From contig JAHIVM010000373.1 of NCBI GenBank assembly GCA_018816665.1, positions 1 to 6,908 on the forward strand: 6,908 nt of DNA. Direction: 5' to 3'. This DNA comes from Candidatus Zixiibacteriota bacterium. GTDB lineage: Bacteria; Zixibacteria; MSB-5A5; GN15; FEB-12. Of the stretch, positions 1 to 6,417 are shown in pieces. Position 1 is the first letter of the stretch. Each line of letters starts with the position of its first letter. The notes beneath the pieces were generated by a model, which saw only the letters and a list, made by a program, of their open reading frames with translations, did no database searches and had not been told where the DNA came from. Both the position numbers and the translations under genes were made by a program.

Positions 1-32
1 ATGAAAAGGAGACGTAGCCGATTGTTGTCGGC

Positions 33-38
33 AAGGAG
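33..38 (+). promoter_or_regulatory. Ribosome binding site of the protease gene
   Basis: AAGGAG lies six bases before the ATG at 45, a near-perfect Shine-Dalgarno sequence at good spacing. It fixes the start codon. No promoter can be judged because only 44 bases precede the gene. Confidence 0.8.
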
Positions 39-44
39 TGAATT

Positions 45-140
45 ATGAATAGCAACACACCAATCTTGAGAAACTCAATACTGCGAGTGCTGGCGCTGTG
101 TTGTGTCGCGATCCTGCTGACGGGATCGTCCATGTTGGCC
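45..140 (+). other. Sec signal peptide of the protease
   Basis: Residues 1-32 show a short basic n-region (Arg9, Arg14), a hydrophobic core at about 15-26 (VLALCCVAILLT), and a small-residue region GSSMLAG. The cleavage point lies somewhere in residues 29-33 and is not certain, because Met at -3 would be unusual for a cut after Ala32. Two cysteines (19, 20) sit inside the hydrophobic core but do not form a proper lipobox, so a lipoprotein is unlikely. Confidence 0.85.
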
Positions 141-3100
141 GGTGACCCCAACAACATCCGGTCCGACTGGGACGGCGATGTCGAGAGTGATCGGCCGGTA
201 GAATTCATCCCCTCACAACTGGTCGTAAAATTCACCGGCTTCGCCCACCCGGACTCCCTGTTCGGTGAGGAATTCGACGCCATGGTGCAGGACCCGCAAC
301 TCCAATCCGGCGCGTATTTGCTGGAATTGGACGACCAGGTGGATCCTCGCGTGGCCGCCCGAGAACTGGCCATGTCGCCGGAAGTGGAGTATTCCCATCC
401 GAACTACGTGACCAATCAACTCCACCCGGTACAGGGGAGCTACCCCTTCTCAGACGAGCAACAGGTGGGCAGTTACCCGGATCAACCGGCCGTCGATCTG
501 CTTGATCTCGGCACGGCCCACACCTATGCCACCGGAAACGGCATTACGATCGGAATAATCGACGGCGGTGTTGATATCGATCACGCGGCCCTCGACGGCA
601 GCGCGGTGTACGGGTACGACTATGTCGACGATGACGCGGTGGCGTTCGACGAGGCCGACGGTGTTGCCAGCGGTCACGGGACTTTCGTGGCCGGCGTGGC
701 CCACCTGATTGCCCCCGACGCCGCTCTGCGGGCCTACCGCGTTTTTGACAACGAGGGATTTGGTGACGGCTACTCGGTCGCCCGCGCAATCGAGCAGGCT
801 GTTCTGGACGGCTGCCGGGTGATTAACCTGAGCCTGGTGCTCATGGAACGTCACCTGGCCGTGCGGGACGCCATTGACTGGGCGGCTAACCAGGGAGTGG
901 TCGTTGTCGCGGCAGCCGGGAATGAAACCAAACTCTCACCCGTCTACCCGGCGGCTGAGAGCCAGGCCCTGTCCGTGGCAGCGGTTGATTCCGCCATGTC
1001 CGTCACGGACTTCACCAATCTAGGCGAGACGATCACTATTTGCGCTCCGGGCAACAACGTGTATTCAGCCTACCAGGGTGAATACTTCGCCTGGTGGACC
1101 GGAACAAGTTTCTCATCGCCGTTCGTTGCCGGTCAGGCCGCCCTGCTGCTTCAGGCAGATTCGGAACTGACCTGGTCTGAAGTGGCTGACCTGATATCCG
1201 CCTCAGCGACCAACATTGATGCTCTCAATCCCGAGCATGTGGGTGATATGGGAGCCGGCCTGTGTAATCCAACAGCCTCGCTCCTGGCGGCGCAACAGGC
1301 GGGTGAAACGGCAGCCGTGACGCCCGACACGCTTTTCTTTGAGTATCAGATCGGCACCTACTACTTTGTGCCCCCGATTCAGCACACGGTACTGACTTCA
1401 ACGAATGCGCCGGCGGCCTACTTCGCGGAGAGTGCGGACACCGGAAATGTCTACGTGTTCCTCATGGACTCGGTCGGATACACCAATGATACGCTCGCAG
1501 TAATGATTGAACCGTACGATTTGCCGGAGGGTCTGTATGATTTTACCAAACTGATCCATGTCGACGGTGTTGACAATCCGGTTGAGTTGACGGTCAGGAT
1601 TGATGTTCTGCCGTATGGCGATACTCTCGCCTATGCCGAGTTCAATCCGACTACCATATACTTTACGTCGTTCATGGGCACCGGTCAGGTGCTTGTCGCC
1701 GGAGGCACACTGTGGTCCACCAACGCACCGGCCGACTTCTCCGTCGAGTTGATGGCGCCGGGCAGTGGCCTGATCTCGTTGGTCGACTCCATGGGGGTCA
1801 CCAACGACTCCGTGCGGGTTCAAATGGACTCAGACAATGCGCCGGCGCCGGGGTTCTATTACGATACGATCCGCTGCTGGGTCGACGGTTGCGTTAATCC
1901 GGCTGTCGCAACCATACAGACCGAGATACGAGATTCCATCCCTTCGGGTGTGTATGCTCGCGTCTGGCCGTACAGTCGCGATTACTACTCGCAGTACGGC
2001 ATTGACTCACAGCAGGTGGGTGTGGTGGAGATCGGCACGACCTCCGATCCTCAGTTCTATCGGGTCGAGATTCACGACACGCCTGACTTCGTTCAATTGC
2101 ATGACACGGTTGGCTTCACCTACGACAGTCTGACCTTCAATGTCGTGAGCAGCGCCTCCCTGGCGCCGGGCTGGTATTCCGACACAATCACATTCTACGT
2201 CGATAGTGCTCTCAACAGCCCCGTGGCATCAGTAATCACTTTGTACGTTGCAGATACCTCGATGACTCCGATGGATACTGCCACGGCGATTCCTTACGCC
2301 CAGTACTTCGAAGTAGAGCCAAACACTCCGTTCTCATATTTCGGGGCGGTCAGCCTGTTTGCCAGCAACAATCCCACGGGCTACACGGTCCACGTGGTTG
2401 ACGACATTGAGGCGCCGGACTTCGTTACCCTATTGGATACGGCCGGCACGACCAACGACTCGGTGCTCTTCACCGTCAGCAGTGCAGTTGGTTTGTATCC
2501 AGGATTCTACGTCGATACTATCGTATTCGACGTGGACGGTGTATCCAACAACCCGGTTCGTGCCCTGGTCTACCTGGTGGTAAGCGATACCCTTCCGCCT
2601 CAGGGCACAGCCACGGTTTCCCCGTATGCGCAGGGCTTTGAGGTTCTCGAGGATCAGCCGTTCTCGTTTGAGAGCAGTGTTTTTGTCGAGTGTACCGATA
2701 CAGGTGCGTTTTTTACCGCGCATGTGAACGACTTTGCTGATTTCGTGACGGTGATCGATACGGTTGGATTCACCGATGATTCTGTGCGCATCCGTCTCGA
2801 AAGCGCGGCCGGACTTCCCGGCGGCGTGTACGTTGACACTCTCCGTATCGATATTGAAAACGCCTCGAATTCGCCGCGCTACGCCATCGTCATGTTGTGG
2901 TCGGGCGACTCCACCGGTTCCGGCTATGGGACGGCCACCACTGTTCCGTATGCCCAGGCCTTTGAAATGCCCGCCGACAGTCCCTTCACAGTTCCCGGAC
3001 AGGTGGAGATTCGCGCCACCAAGGGACCGGCCGCATATACCGTAAGCGTGCTGGGTCAGAATGACTTCATCACGCTGTTGGATACGGCCGGCGTTACCGA

Positions 3101-4112
3101 TGACACCGTGAGGTTCACCGTCAGCGACGGTACCGGGCTTGAGCCCGGCCTGTATGTGGACACCCTGGCGTTTTACGTCGAGGACAACGTGCCATCGCCC
3201 AGGTATGCCATCGTTTACCTGGTGATCGATACCGCGGGCGTTCCGGGCGACACAGTCTGCTGCACCGAAGCCGGTGATGTCAACGACAACGGTATTGCTT
3301 ACGAGATCGCCGACTACGCCTACCTGGACTCGGTGCTCACAGTCGGTGAGGCGTCGTACCTGCCTTGTATCGGGAATGCGGATGTCAACTTCGACTGCAC
3401 AATCGATCGCAGCGACTACCAGTTGATGGAGCGCATCATATTCGGCGATACGCTGCCGATGGAAGGCTGTTCGAACTGCGCGTACTACACGTTCATTCAG
3501 GATACTGTCGTCACGGGCGATGACTCTGCCTGGGTGGTGCCGCAGTTACTGGAGTTCGCGAGCGGCGGGCGGTCCGGAAGCGAATTCATCAAGTGGGTAA
3601 CGGTGCATTCCACCAACGCTCCGGCCTTTGTCACCGGTGTACCGTACAGTCTTGACAGTCTGCCGGAGTTTGTTTACCTCCCGGATTCCATTGGCATGAC
3701 CGGCGACTCATTTGCCGTGGCGGTTGATCCCGGTACCCTGGCTCCCGGATGGTACGGTGATTCGGTGCTGTTTTACGTGGAAGGTATCGAGGAGCCGGTA
3801 TTGCTGACGGTTGTTCTGGAAGTCCAGTCGGCTGTCACCGTTTCGGCGCTCGACAATTATCCCAACCCGTTTAACCCAAGCACGACGATCGTGTTTTCGC
3901 TCGGCCGTGGCGGGGAAGTCCGATTGGATGTGTACAATATTCTTGGACGACCGGTTGTCACACTGATCGACCAGTACCTGTCAGCCGGTGACCACTCGAT
4001 CATCTGGGATGGTCGCGACGGCGGCGGGCAGCGGGTGAGTTCGGGAGTCTACCTGTATCGTCTTCAGGCTGGTGAGGCCTCGATGACGAAGAAGATGTTG
4101 CTCATCAAGTAG
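45..4112 (+). CDS. Secreted subtilisin-like (S8) serine protease with BACON/Ig-like repeats, dockerin-like module and T9SS sorting tail
   Basis: This 1355-residue protein should be an endopeptidase exported through Sec and then across the outer membrane by type IX secretion, to be released or held at the cell surface. Domains in order: signal peptide (about 1-32), inhibitory prodomain (about 54-123), S8 catalytic domain (about 166-417), six beta repeats (about 425-1066), dockerin-like module (1071-1145), a seventh repeat (1153-1262) and the T9SS type-A tail (1268-1355). The triad is visible: Asp173 in IIDGG, His211 in GHGTFVAG and Ser355 in GTSFSSP, with oxyanion Asn293 in AAAGNE, so it should be active. 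The ATG at 45 is supported by AAGGAG at 33-38, six bases upstream, and by a signal peptide directly after it. Natural substrate is unknown; extracellular protein degradation is inferred. The family call is very secure, the repeat family name less so. Confidence 0.95.
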   Translation: MNSNTPILRNSILRVLALCCVAILLTGSSMLAGDPNNIRSDWDGDVESDRPVEFIPSQLVVKFTGFAHPDSLFGEEFDAMVQDPQLQSGAYLLELDDQVDPRVAARELAMSPEVEYSHPNYVTNQLHPVQGSYPFSDEQQVGSYPDQPAVDLLDLGTAHTYATGNGITIGIIDGGVDIDHAALDGSAVYGYDYVDDDAVAFDEADGVASGHGTFVAGVAHLIAPDAALRAYRVFDNEGFGDGYSVARAIEQAVLDGCRVINLSLVLMERHLAVRDAIDWAANQGVVVVAAAGNETKLSPVYPAAESQALSVAAVDSAMSVTDFTNLGETITICAPGNNVYSAYQGEYFAWWTGTSFSSPFVAGQAALLLQADSELTWSEVADLISASATNIDALNPEHVGDMGAGLCNPTASLLAAQQAGETAAVTPDTLFFEYQIGTYYFVPPIQHTVLTSTNAPAAYFAESADTGNVYVFLMDSVGYTNDTLAVMIEPYDLPEGLYDFTKLIHVDGVDNPVELTVRIDVLPYGDTLAYAEFNPTTIYFTSFMGTGQVLVAGGTLWSTNAPADFSVELMAPGSGLISLVDSMGVTNDSVRVQMDSDNAPAPGFYYDTIRCWVDGCVNPAVATIQTEIRDSIPSGVYARVWPYSRDYYSQYGIDSQQVGVVEIGTTSDPQFYRVEIHDTPDFVQLHDTVGFTYDSLTFNVVSSASLAPGWYSDTITFYVDSALNSPVASVITLYVADTSMTPMDTATAIPYAQYFEVEPNTPFSYFGAVSLFASNNPTGYTVHVVDDIEAPDFVTLLDTAGTTNDSVLFTVSSAVGLYPGFYVDTIVFDVDGVSNNPVRALVYLVVSDTLPPQGTATVSPYAQGFEVLEDQPFSFESSVFVECTDTGAFFTAHVNDFADFVTVIDTVGFTDDSVRIRLESAAGLPGGVYVDTLRIDIENASNSPRYAIVMLWSGDSTGSGYGTATTVPYAQAFEMPADSPFTVPGQVEIRATKGPAAYTVSVLGQNDFITLLDTAGVTDDTVRFTVSDGTGLEPGLYVDTLAFYVEDNVPSPRYAIVYLVIDTAGVPGDTVCCTEAGDVNDNGIAYEIADYAYLDSVLTVGEASYLPCIGNADVNFDCTIDRSDYQLMERIIFGDTLPMEGCSNCAYYTFIQDTVVTGDDSAWVVPQLLEFASGGRSGSEFIKWVTVHSTNAPAFVTGVPYSLDSLPEFVYLPDSIGMTGDSFAVAVDPGTLAPGWYGDSVLFYVEGIEEPVLLTVVLEVQSAVTVSALDNYPNPFNPSTTIVFSLGRGGEVRLDVYNILGRPVVTLIDQYLSAGDHSIIWDGRDGGGQRVSSGVYLYRLQAGEASMTKKMLLIK
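204..413 (+). other. Inhibitory prodomain of the S8 protease
   Basis: Residues about 54-123 (FIPSQLVVKF ... SPEVEYSHPNYV) match the pattern of the fervidolysin-like or I9-type propeptide found before many bacterial subtilases. It starts with a 'QLVVKF' strand and ends in 'VEYSHPNY', normally the segment that plugs the active site. By analogy it acts as a folding chaperone and inhibitor that is clipped off after export. The cleavage site is probably in the 124-160 linker but is not visible. Confidence 0.75.
540..1295 (+). other. Peptidase S8 catalytic domain
   Basis: Residues about 166-417. All four key positions are present: Asp173 (ITIGIIDGGVD), His211 (GHGTFVAGVAHLIAPDA), Asn293 (VVVVAAAGNE) and Ser355 (TGTSFSSPFVAGQAALLL). 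About 250 residues is a compact subtilase core with no large insertions. Cysteines 257, 333 and 407 occur in the domain; whether any pair is unknown. Confidence 0.95.
1317..3242 (+). repeat. Six tandem BACON/Ig-like beta repeats within the protease
   Basis: Residues about 425-1066 hold six diverged copies of a beta-sandwich-like unit. The clearest marker is D[ST]-x-G-x-T-x-D-[ST], with its first Asp at residues 475, 581, 687, 798, 905 and 1013, giving a period of 106-111 residues. Each is followed by a 'L-x-P-G-x-Y-x-D-T-I-x-F-x-V-[DE]-x-x-x-N/S-P-V' strand pair, which resembles BACON and related Ig-like modules of secreted proteins. Copies 4-6 also start alike (TATxxPYAQxFE at 745, 855 and 963). 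Copies 4 and 6 share a 15-base identical stretch (2433-2447 and 3078-3092), consistent with amplification by duplication. The role is probably spacing or binding of glycan or surface; no binding residues are evident. Confidence 0.8.
3255..3479 (+). other. Cysteine-rich dockerin-like calcium-binding module
   Basis: Residues 1071-1145 carry two EF-hand-like loops. The second (from Asp1113: ADVNFDCTIDRSDYQL) is canonical, with D1113, N1115, D1117, T1119 and D1124 at positions 1, 3, 5, 7 and 12. The first (from Asp1078: GDVNDNGIAYEIADYAYL) has its closing Asp at position 13, one residue late. Six cysteines (1072, 1073, 1108, 1118, 1141, 1144) cluster here, a density found nowhere else in the protein. 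Dockerins bind cohesins or fold with calcium; no cohesin is in this window. Confidence 0.75.
3501..3830 (+). repeat. Seventh BACON/Ig-like repeat, separated from the array
   Basis: Residues about 1153-1262 contain the same marker (DSIGMTGDS from Asp1214) and the same strand pair (LAPGWYGDSVLFYVEGIEEPV) as the six upstream copies. The marker lies 201 residues after that of copy 6 instead of about 108, the extra length being the dockerin-like module. It also carries an 'STNAPA' segment (1189-1194) shared with copies 1 (452-457) and 2 (558-563), so it is closer to the front of the array than to its neighbour copy 6 in that segment. Confidence 0.75.
3846..4109 (+). other. Type IX secretion system type-A C-terminal sorting domain
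   Basis: Residues 1268-1355 match the Por-secretion-tail/FlgD-Ig-like pattern: NYPNPFNPST, then LDVYNILGRPVVTL, then AGDHSIIWDGRDGGG, then SGVYLYRLQAG and the basic end KKMLLIK. In this family the tail is recognised by the outer-membrane T9SS translocon and is usually cleaved, with the cargo released or attached to lipopolysaccharide. The host must therefore encode T9SS components elsewhere; none are in this window. Confidence 0.92.
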
Positions 4113-4140
4113 ATCCTATTCGGCTCCCCTCCGAGCACAG

Positions 4141-4180
4141 GGGTCGCGCCTGACAATCGGGCGCGGCCCTTTTTGTTTGT
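4141..4180 (+). terminator. Rho-independent terminator of the protease gene
   Basis: A 10-bp stem pairs GGGTCGCGCC (4141-4150) with GGCGCGGCCC (4160-4169), with one G-U pair and a nine-base loop. It is followed directly by TTTTTGTTTGT (4170-4180). It begins 28 bases after the TAG stop and is strong by eye. A smaller hairpin just upstream, CCCCT (4126-4130) with AGGGG (4139-4143), would compete for the first bases of the stem. Confidence 0.9.
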
Positions 4181-4204
4181 CGGACTATGTGGTTGCAGGA
4201 GTTC

Positions 4205-4234
4205 TTGTGTCGGATATCACTCGCGACATATATT
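4205..4234 (+). promoter_or_regulatory. Possible promoter for the downstream membrane protein
   Basis: TTGTGT (4205-4210) and TATATT (4229-4234) are separated by 18 bases. The second differs from the sigma-70 -10 consensus at one base, but the first matches the -35 box at only three positions. Transcription would begin near 4241, just ahead of the proposed GTG start at 4282. A promoter is expected here because a strong terminator lies directly upstream, but promoter rules for this lineage are unknown. Confidence 0.3.
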
Positions 4235-4267
4235 GCTCAGACATACGCCTCATTCTCCACTGCGAAC

Positions 4268-4272
4268 AGGAG
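4268..4272 (+). promoter_or_regulatory. Ribosome binding site deciding the GTG start at 4282
   Basis: AGGAG lies nine bases before the GTG. No comparable signal precedes the upstream TTG at 4177, where the preceding bases form the terminator stem and U-tract. Confidence 0.6.
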
Positions 4273-4281
4273 TACAGTCCC

Positions 4282-4812
4282 GTGAAACCCGACAATTCGC
4301 CAAAAGACGAAGGATATTCCGGGGGCAGCCATGAGCACGCGATATTCAGCCTCCGGTCAACCCTGCTTTTTGCGGTCATAGCCGTTGCCGTTGCCCTGGC
4401 CGCCATTCACACGTTGCAGCGCAACTGGCCTGTGGGTCCGGTTATCCTGCTGCTCGGTGGTCTGCCCATTTTCGGTCTACTGGTCCAGAGACGCTCGCTG
4501 AGATCAGCCGCTCCCGATCTGATTTTTGGCGCCATTGATACCGGACTGCTGGTCATCCCGGCCCTTTGGGGCGGTCTCACGTTTGGGGTGGCCGGCGCCA
4601 TAGCCGGTGGTGTGGTAGGTGACGCGCTAACGGATGGAATCGCCGGCTTTTTCGAGGGTGCCATTGCCCGGTGGCTGCGAAAGAGGGGAATCGATGAATC
4701 GCGCGATCCGCTCACAACATCGCTGGGCAAAATGACGGGATGTCTGGTGGGCGCGGGCGCCGTCCTCGTCATTGCCTCACTCTTTGGCGTGACGCTCAGA
4801 CAGAGCCTGTGA
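4282..4812 (+). CDS. Multi-pass membrane protein of unknown function
   Basis: I do not recognise a named family for this 176-residue protein. I chose the GTG at 4282 because AGGAG (4268-4272) lies nine bases upstream. The frame is open back to a TTG at 4177, but that codon sits in the T-tract of the preceding terminator. A polar N-terminus (1-25) is followed by hydrophobic segments at about 26-44, 50-68, 79-97, 100-118 and 151-170. A positively charged stretch, RWLRKRGIDESRD (about 130-142), probably faces the cytoplasm. The middle is glycine-rich and carries acidic residues in or next to membrane segments: GAIDTG (Asp86) and GDALTDGIAGFFEG (Asp114, Asp118, Glu125). Buried acids would suit ion or metal transport, but that is inference. 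It ends 24 bases from the convergent permease stop and has no obvious functional link to its neighbours. Confidence 0.8.
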   Translation: MKPDNSPKDEGYSGGSHEHAIFSLRSTLLFAVIAVAVALAAIHTLQRNWPVGPVILLLGGLPIFGLLVQRRSLRSAAPDLIFGAIDTGLLVIPALWGGLTFGVAGAIAGGVVGDALTDGIAGFFEGAIARWLRKRGIDESRDPLTTSLGKMTGCLVGAGAVLVIASLFGVTLRQSL

Positions 4813-4813
4813 T

Positions 4814-4836
4814 CAGGCCCTCCGGCGGAGCACCTG
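4814..4836. terminator. Imperfect inverted repeat between convergent genes
   Basis: CAGG (4814-4817) pairs with CCTG (4833-4836), and inside it CTCC (4820-4823) pairs with GGAG (4827-4830) around a three-base loop, with a 2x2 mismatch between the two stems. It fills almost the whole 24-base gap between the two stop codons, so it could act on both transcripts. No T-tract follows on either strand, so intrinsic termination would be weak. Confidence 0.3.
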
Positions 4837-6417
4837 CTACGCCCGCAACTGTCGCACTCGGGCGAAGGCCGCGAGCGTGATAAAACCGAGTGCCAGAACA
4901 CTCAGCACGGCAACTCTCCCCACAGATACTGAGAGATCGGTAGTCCCCAGAATATCCAGCTGCGACAACTTGTCCACCGACCCCACGTACCAGACGATGA
5001 GATACACTACCTCGAAGAGTTTCTTGCTGCCGGTGGTGATACCGGAAAAAAGAGCCAGAGAGGGAACGAGCAGTGCCCCGGAAAGTATGGTCAGAGCATA
5101 CAATGTGTGACCGTGAACCAACGATCGCAGAGTCATGGCGACCACGGCCAGCAACGAGACTGTCAGTCCACCCAGCAAAACAGCCGGTAGCTGACGTGCC
5201 ACCGGTGCCGGCGATGAGAACAGCAGTTGGCCGGTGTTATGACGGGTTTCCCGGGTTCCCATGGCTGACCAGATCAGCAGCGGCCACACCATGGCGGCCG
5301 GTATCAGGAACGATCGCACAATCTGGTAGGGAGCCGCCAGTTGGGCGACCAGTAAACCGGCAGCGATCAGATACCAGGCCCAGTGCAATCCTTTCAGCAT
5401 GAGACGCAACTCGGCGACATACATACCGGGCAGACTGAAGACAGGTTTCGCCACCGGGATATTCCCGTAGGTCGGGATAGTGAGATCGCTCCTGTGTGGT
5501 TTCCGCGTGGCGCGAACCTTCTGTTGCTTGACTTTGCGCTTTGCTTTCGTTTTGTCACAGGCCGGATCAAAGCGATCAAAAAACGGTATTGAGAACGCTG
5601 CGATGCCAACCGCAAGACCGACCCACGCGAGCCGCTGCAGAAGCACTCCGGCCGACCATTGAATGCCGTGCCACAGCACAGGGATTGTGCCCTGTGCCCC
5701 GACATCGCCGGCAATAGCCAGGAAACCCATCTGCATGGCTATGTGAGCCCCGGGATACGATTGTCGGATAGCCGCCTCAGCGTTGGCGATGAAGAGATTC
5801 AGTCCGGCGACATCAAGAGCGCTCGTGGCGAGCATGCCTGCTACTATCAGGGTTTCCGCCGTGAACAGGTAAATGATGTTACCAATGCTCCCGCGCAGCC
5901 ACCGCACGGTATCAAACAGCACGGCCAGAGCCGCGGCCACAGCCATGGCCGGCACGCCCAGGGTGACAAACGGTACCGCAAAATCGAGAACATCAATGCC
6001 GCCCGGTGCGGCACGAAACAGGAGATTTACAAACGCCACCAACGCCAGCACGGCCATCATGGAAAGCAGCACACACAGGTTGCTGATGAATTTCGCCGCT
6101 ATGTAATCCCGACCGTTCAGGGTGGTGGCGGCGATGATCTCCCCCACTCGGGTGCGACGGTCGCGGCTTATTGATGTCCGCACCACATAAAATCCGGCGA
6201 GAAGAAATATCAGCGAGCCGGAAACAGCCGTCAGGGTGCCGACCCAGGCAGAGTTGTACACAAAAGCATAGTCGCTGAACTGCACGGAGTATTGGCCGGT
6301 CATCACCAGGTAGCCGAAAAAGACGGCCCCGAGCAGGGTGAGCAGGTAGGCATAACTGCGCGTGCGTTCTTTGAAGTCCGCCGTGACCAGCTGGTAGAGG
6401 ATCGCGGGCTTATTCAC
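4837..6417 (-). CDS. ABC-2-type transporter permease, two fused halves
   Basis: This 526-residue integral membrane protein should form the channel of the ABC transporter whose ATPase is encoded just upstream. I place the start at the GTG at 6415-6417: it overlaps the ATPase stop by 8 bases, and the protein then opens with a typical MNKPAILYQLVTADFKERTRS cytoplasmic segment. The longer frame to an ATG at 6516 would run 107 bases into the ATPase gene. About twelve hydrophobic segments are seen, six at about 22-280 and six at about 346-518, split by a Lys/Arg-rich linker (about 288-309). Each half has a likely ATPase-coupling segment: SRDRRTRVGEIIAATTLNGRDY (83-104, ABC-2 style) and GTRETRHNTGQLLFSSPAP (387-405). 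ABC-2 permeases usually have six helices and work as dimers, so this looks like a fused pair. Substrate is unknown; export is likely. Confidence 0.88.
   Translation of the reverse strand: MNKPAILYQLVTADFKERTRSYAYLLTLLGAVFFGYLVMTGQYSVQFSDYAFVYNSAWVGTLTAVSGSLIFLLAGFYVVRTSISRDRRTRVGEIIAATTLNGRDYIAAKFISNLCVLLSMMAVLALVAFVNLLFRAAPGGIDVLDFAVPFVTLGVPAMAVAAALAVLFDTVRWLRGSIGNIIYLFTAETLIVAGMLATSALDVAGLNLFIANAEAAIRQSYPGAHIAMQMGFLAIAGDVGAQGTIPVLWHGIQWSAGVLLQRLAWVGLAVGIAAFSIPFFDRFDPACDKTKAKRKVKQQKVRATRKPHRSDLTIPTYGNIPVAKPVFSLPGMYVAELRLMLKGLHWAWYLIAAGLLVAQLAAPYQIVRSFLIPAAMVWPLLIWSAMGTRETRHNTGQLLFSSPAPVARQLPAVLLGGLTVSLLAVVAMTLRSLVHGHTLYALTILSGALLVPSLALFSGITTGSKKLFEVVYLIVWYVGSVDKLSQLDILGTTDLSVSVGRVAVLSVLALGFITLAAFARVRQLRA

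Noticed and set aside
99..104. Lipobox-like cysteines (residues 19-20) in the protease signal peptide
   Set aside because: The preceding residues (VLAL) do not form a lipobox with Gly/Ala/Ser before the Cys, the cysteines are in the middle of the hydrophobic core, and a T9SS tail already explains localisation.
450..854. Minus-strand open frames opposite the protease (for example 450-854 and 1398-1823)
   Set aside because: They lie wholly inside the strongly supported S8 protease and show no domains or ribosome binding sites.
1317..3830. CRISPR array or DNA-level satellite
   Set aside because: The periodicity is at protein level with a unit of about 320 bases and diverged codons; there are no short identical direct repeats with spacers.
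4177..4281. N-terminal extension of the membrane protein from a TTG at 4177
   Set aside because: The TTG lies within the U-tract of the protease terminator, has no ribosome binding site, and the extra 35 residues look like non-coding translation. GTG at 4282 has AGGAG at proper spacing.
4407..4901. 164-residue minus-strand open frame opposite the membrane protein
   Set aside because: It is Pro/Ser/Arg-rich, lacks a recognisable domain, and overlaps both the membrane protein gene and the permease end; this is typical of an antisense shadow.
5659..6174. 171-residue plus-strand open frame opposite the permease
   Set aside because: Its translation is rich in His, Gln and Gly with no domain, as expected from reading a membrane-protein gene backwards; the minus-strand permease explains the region.
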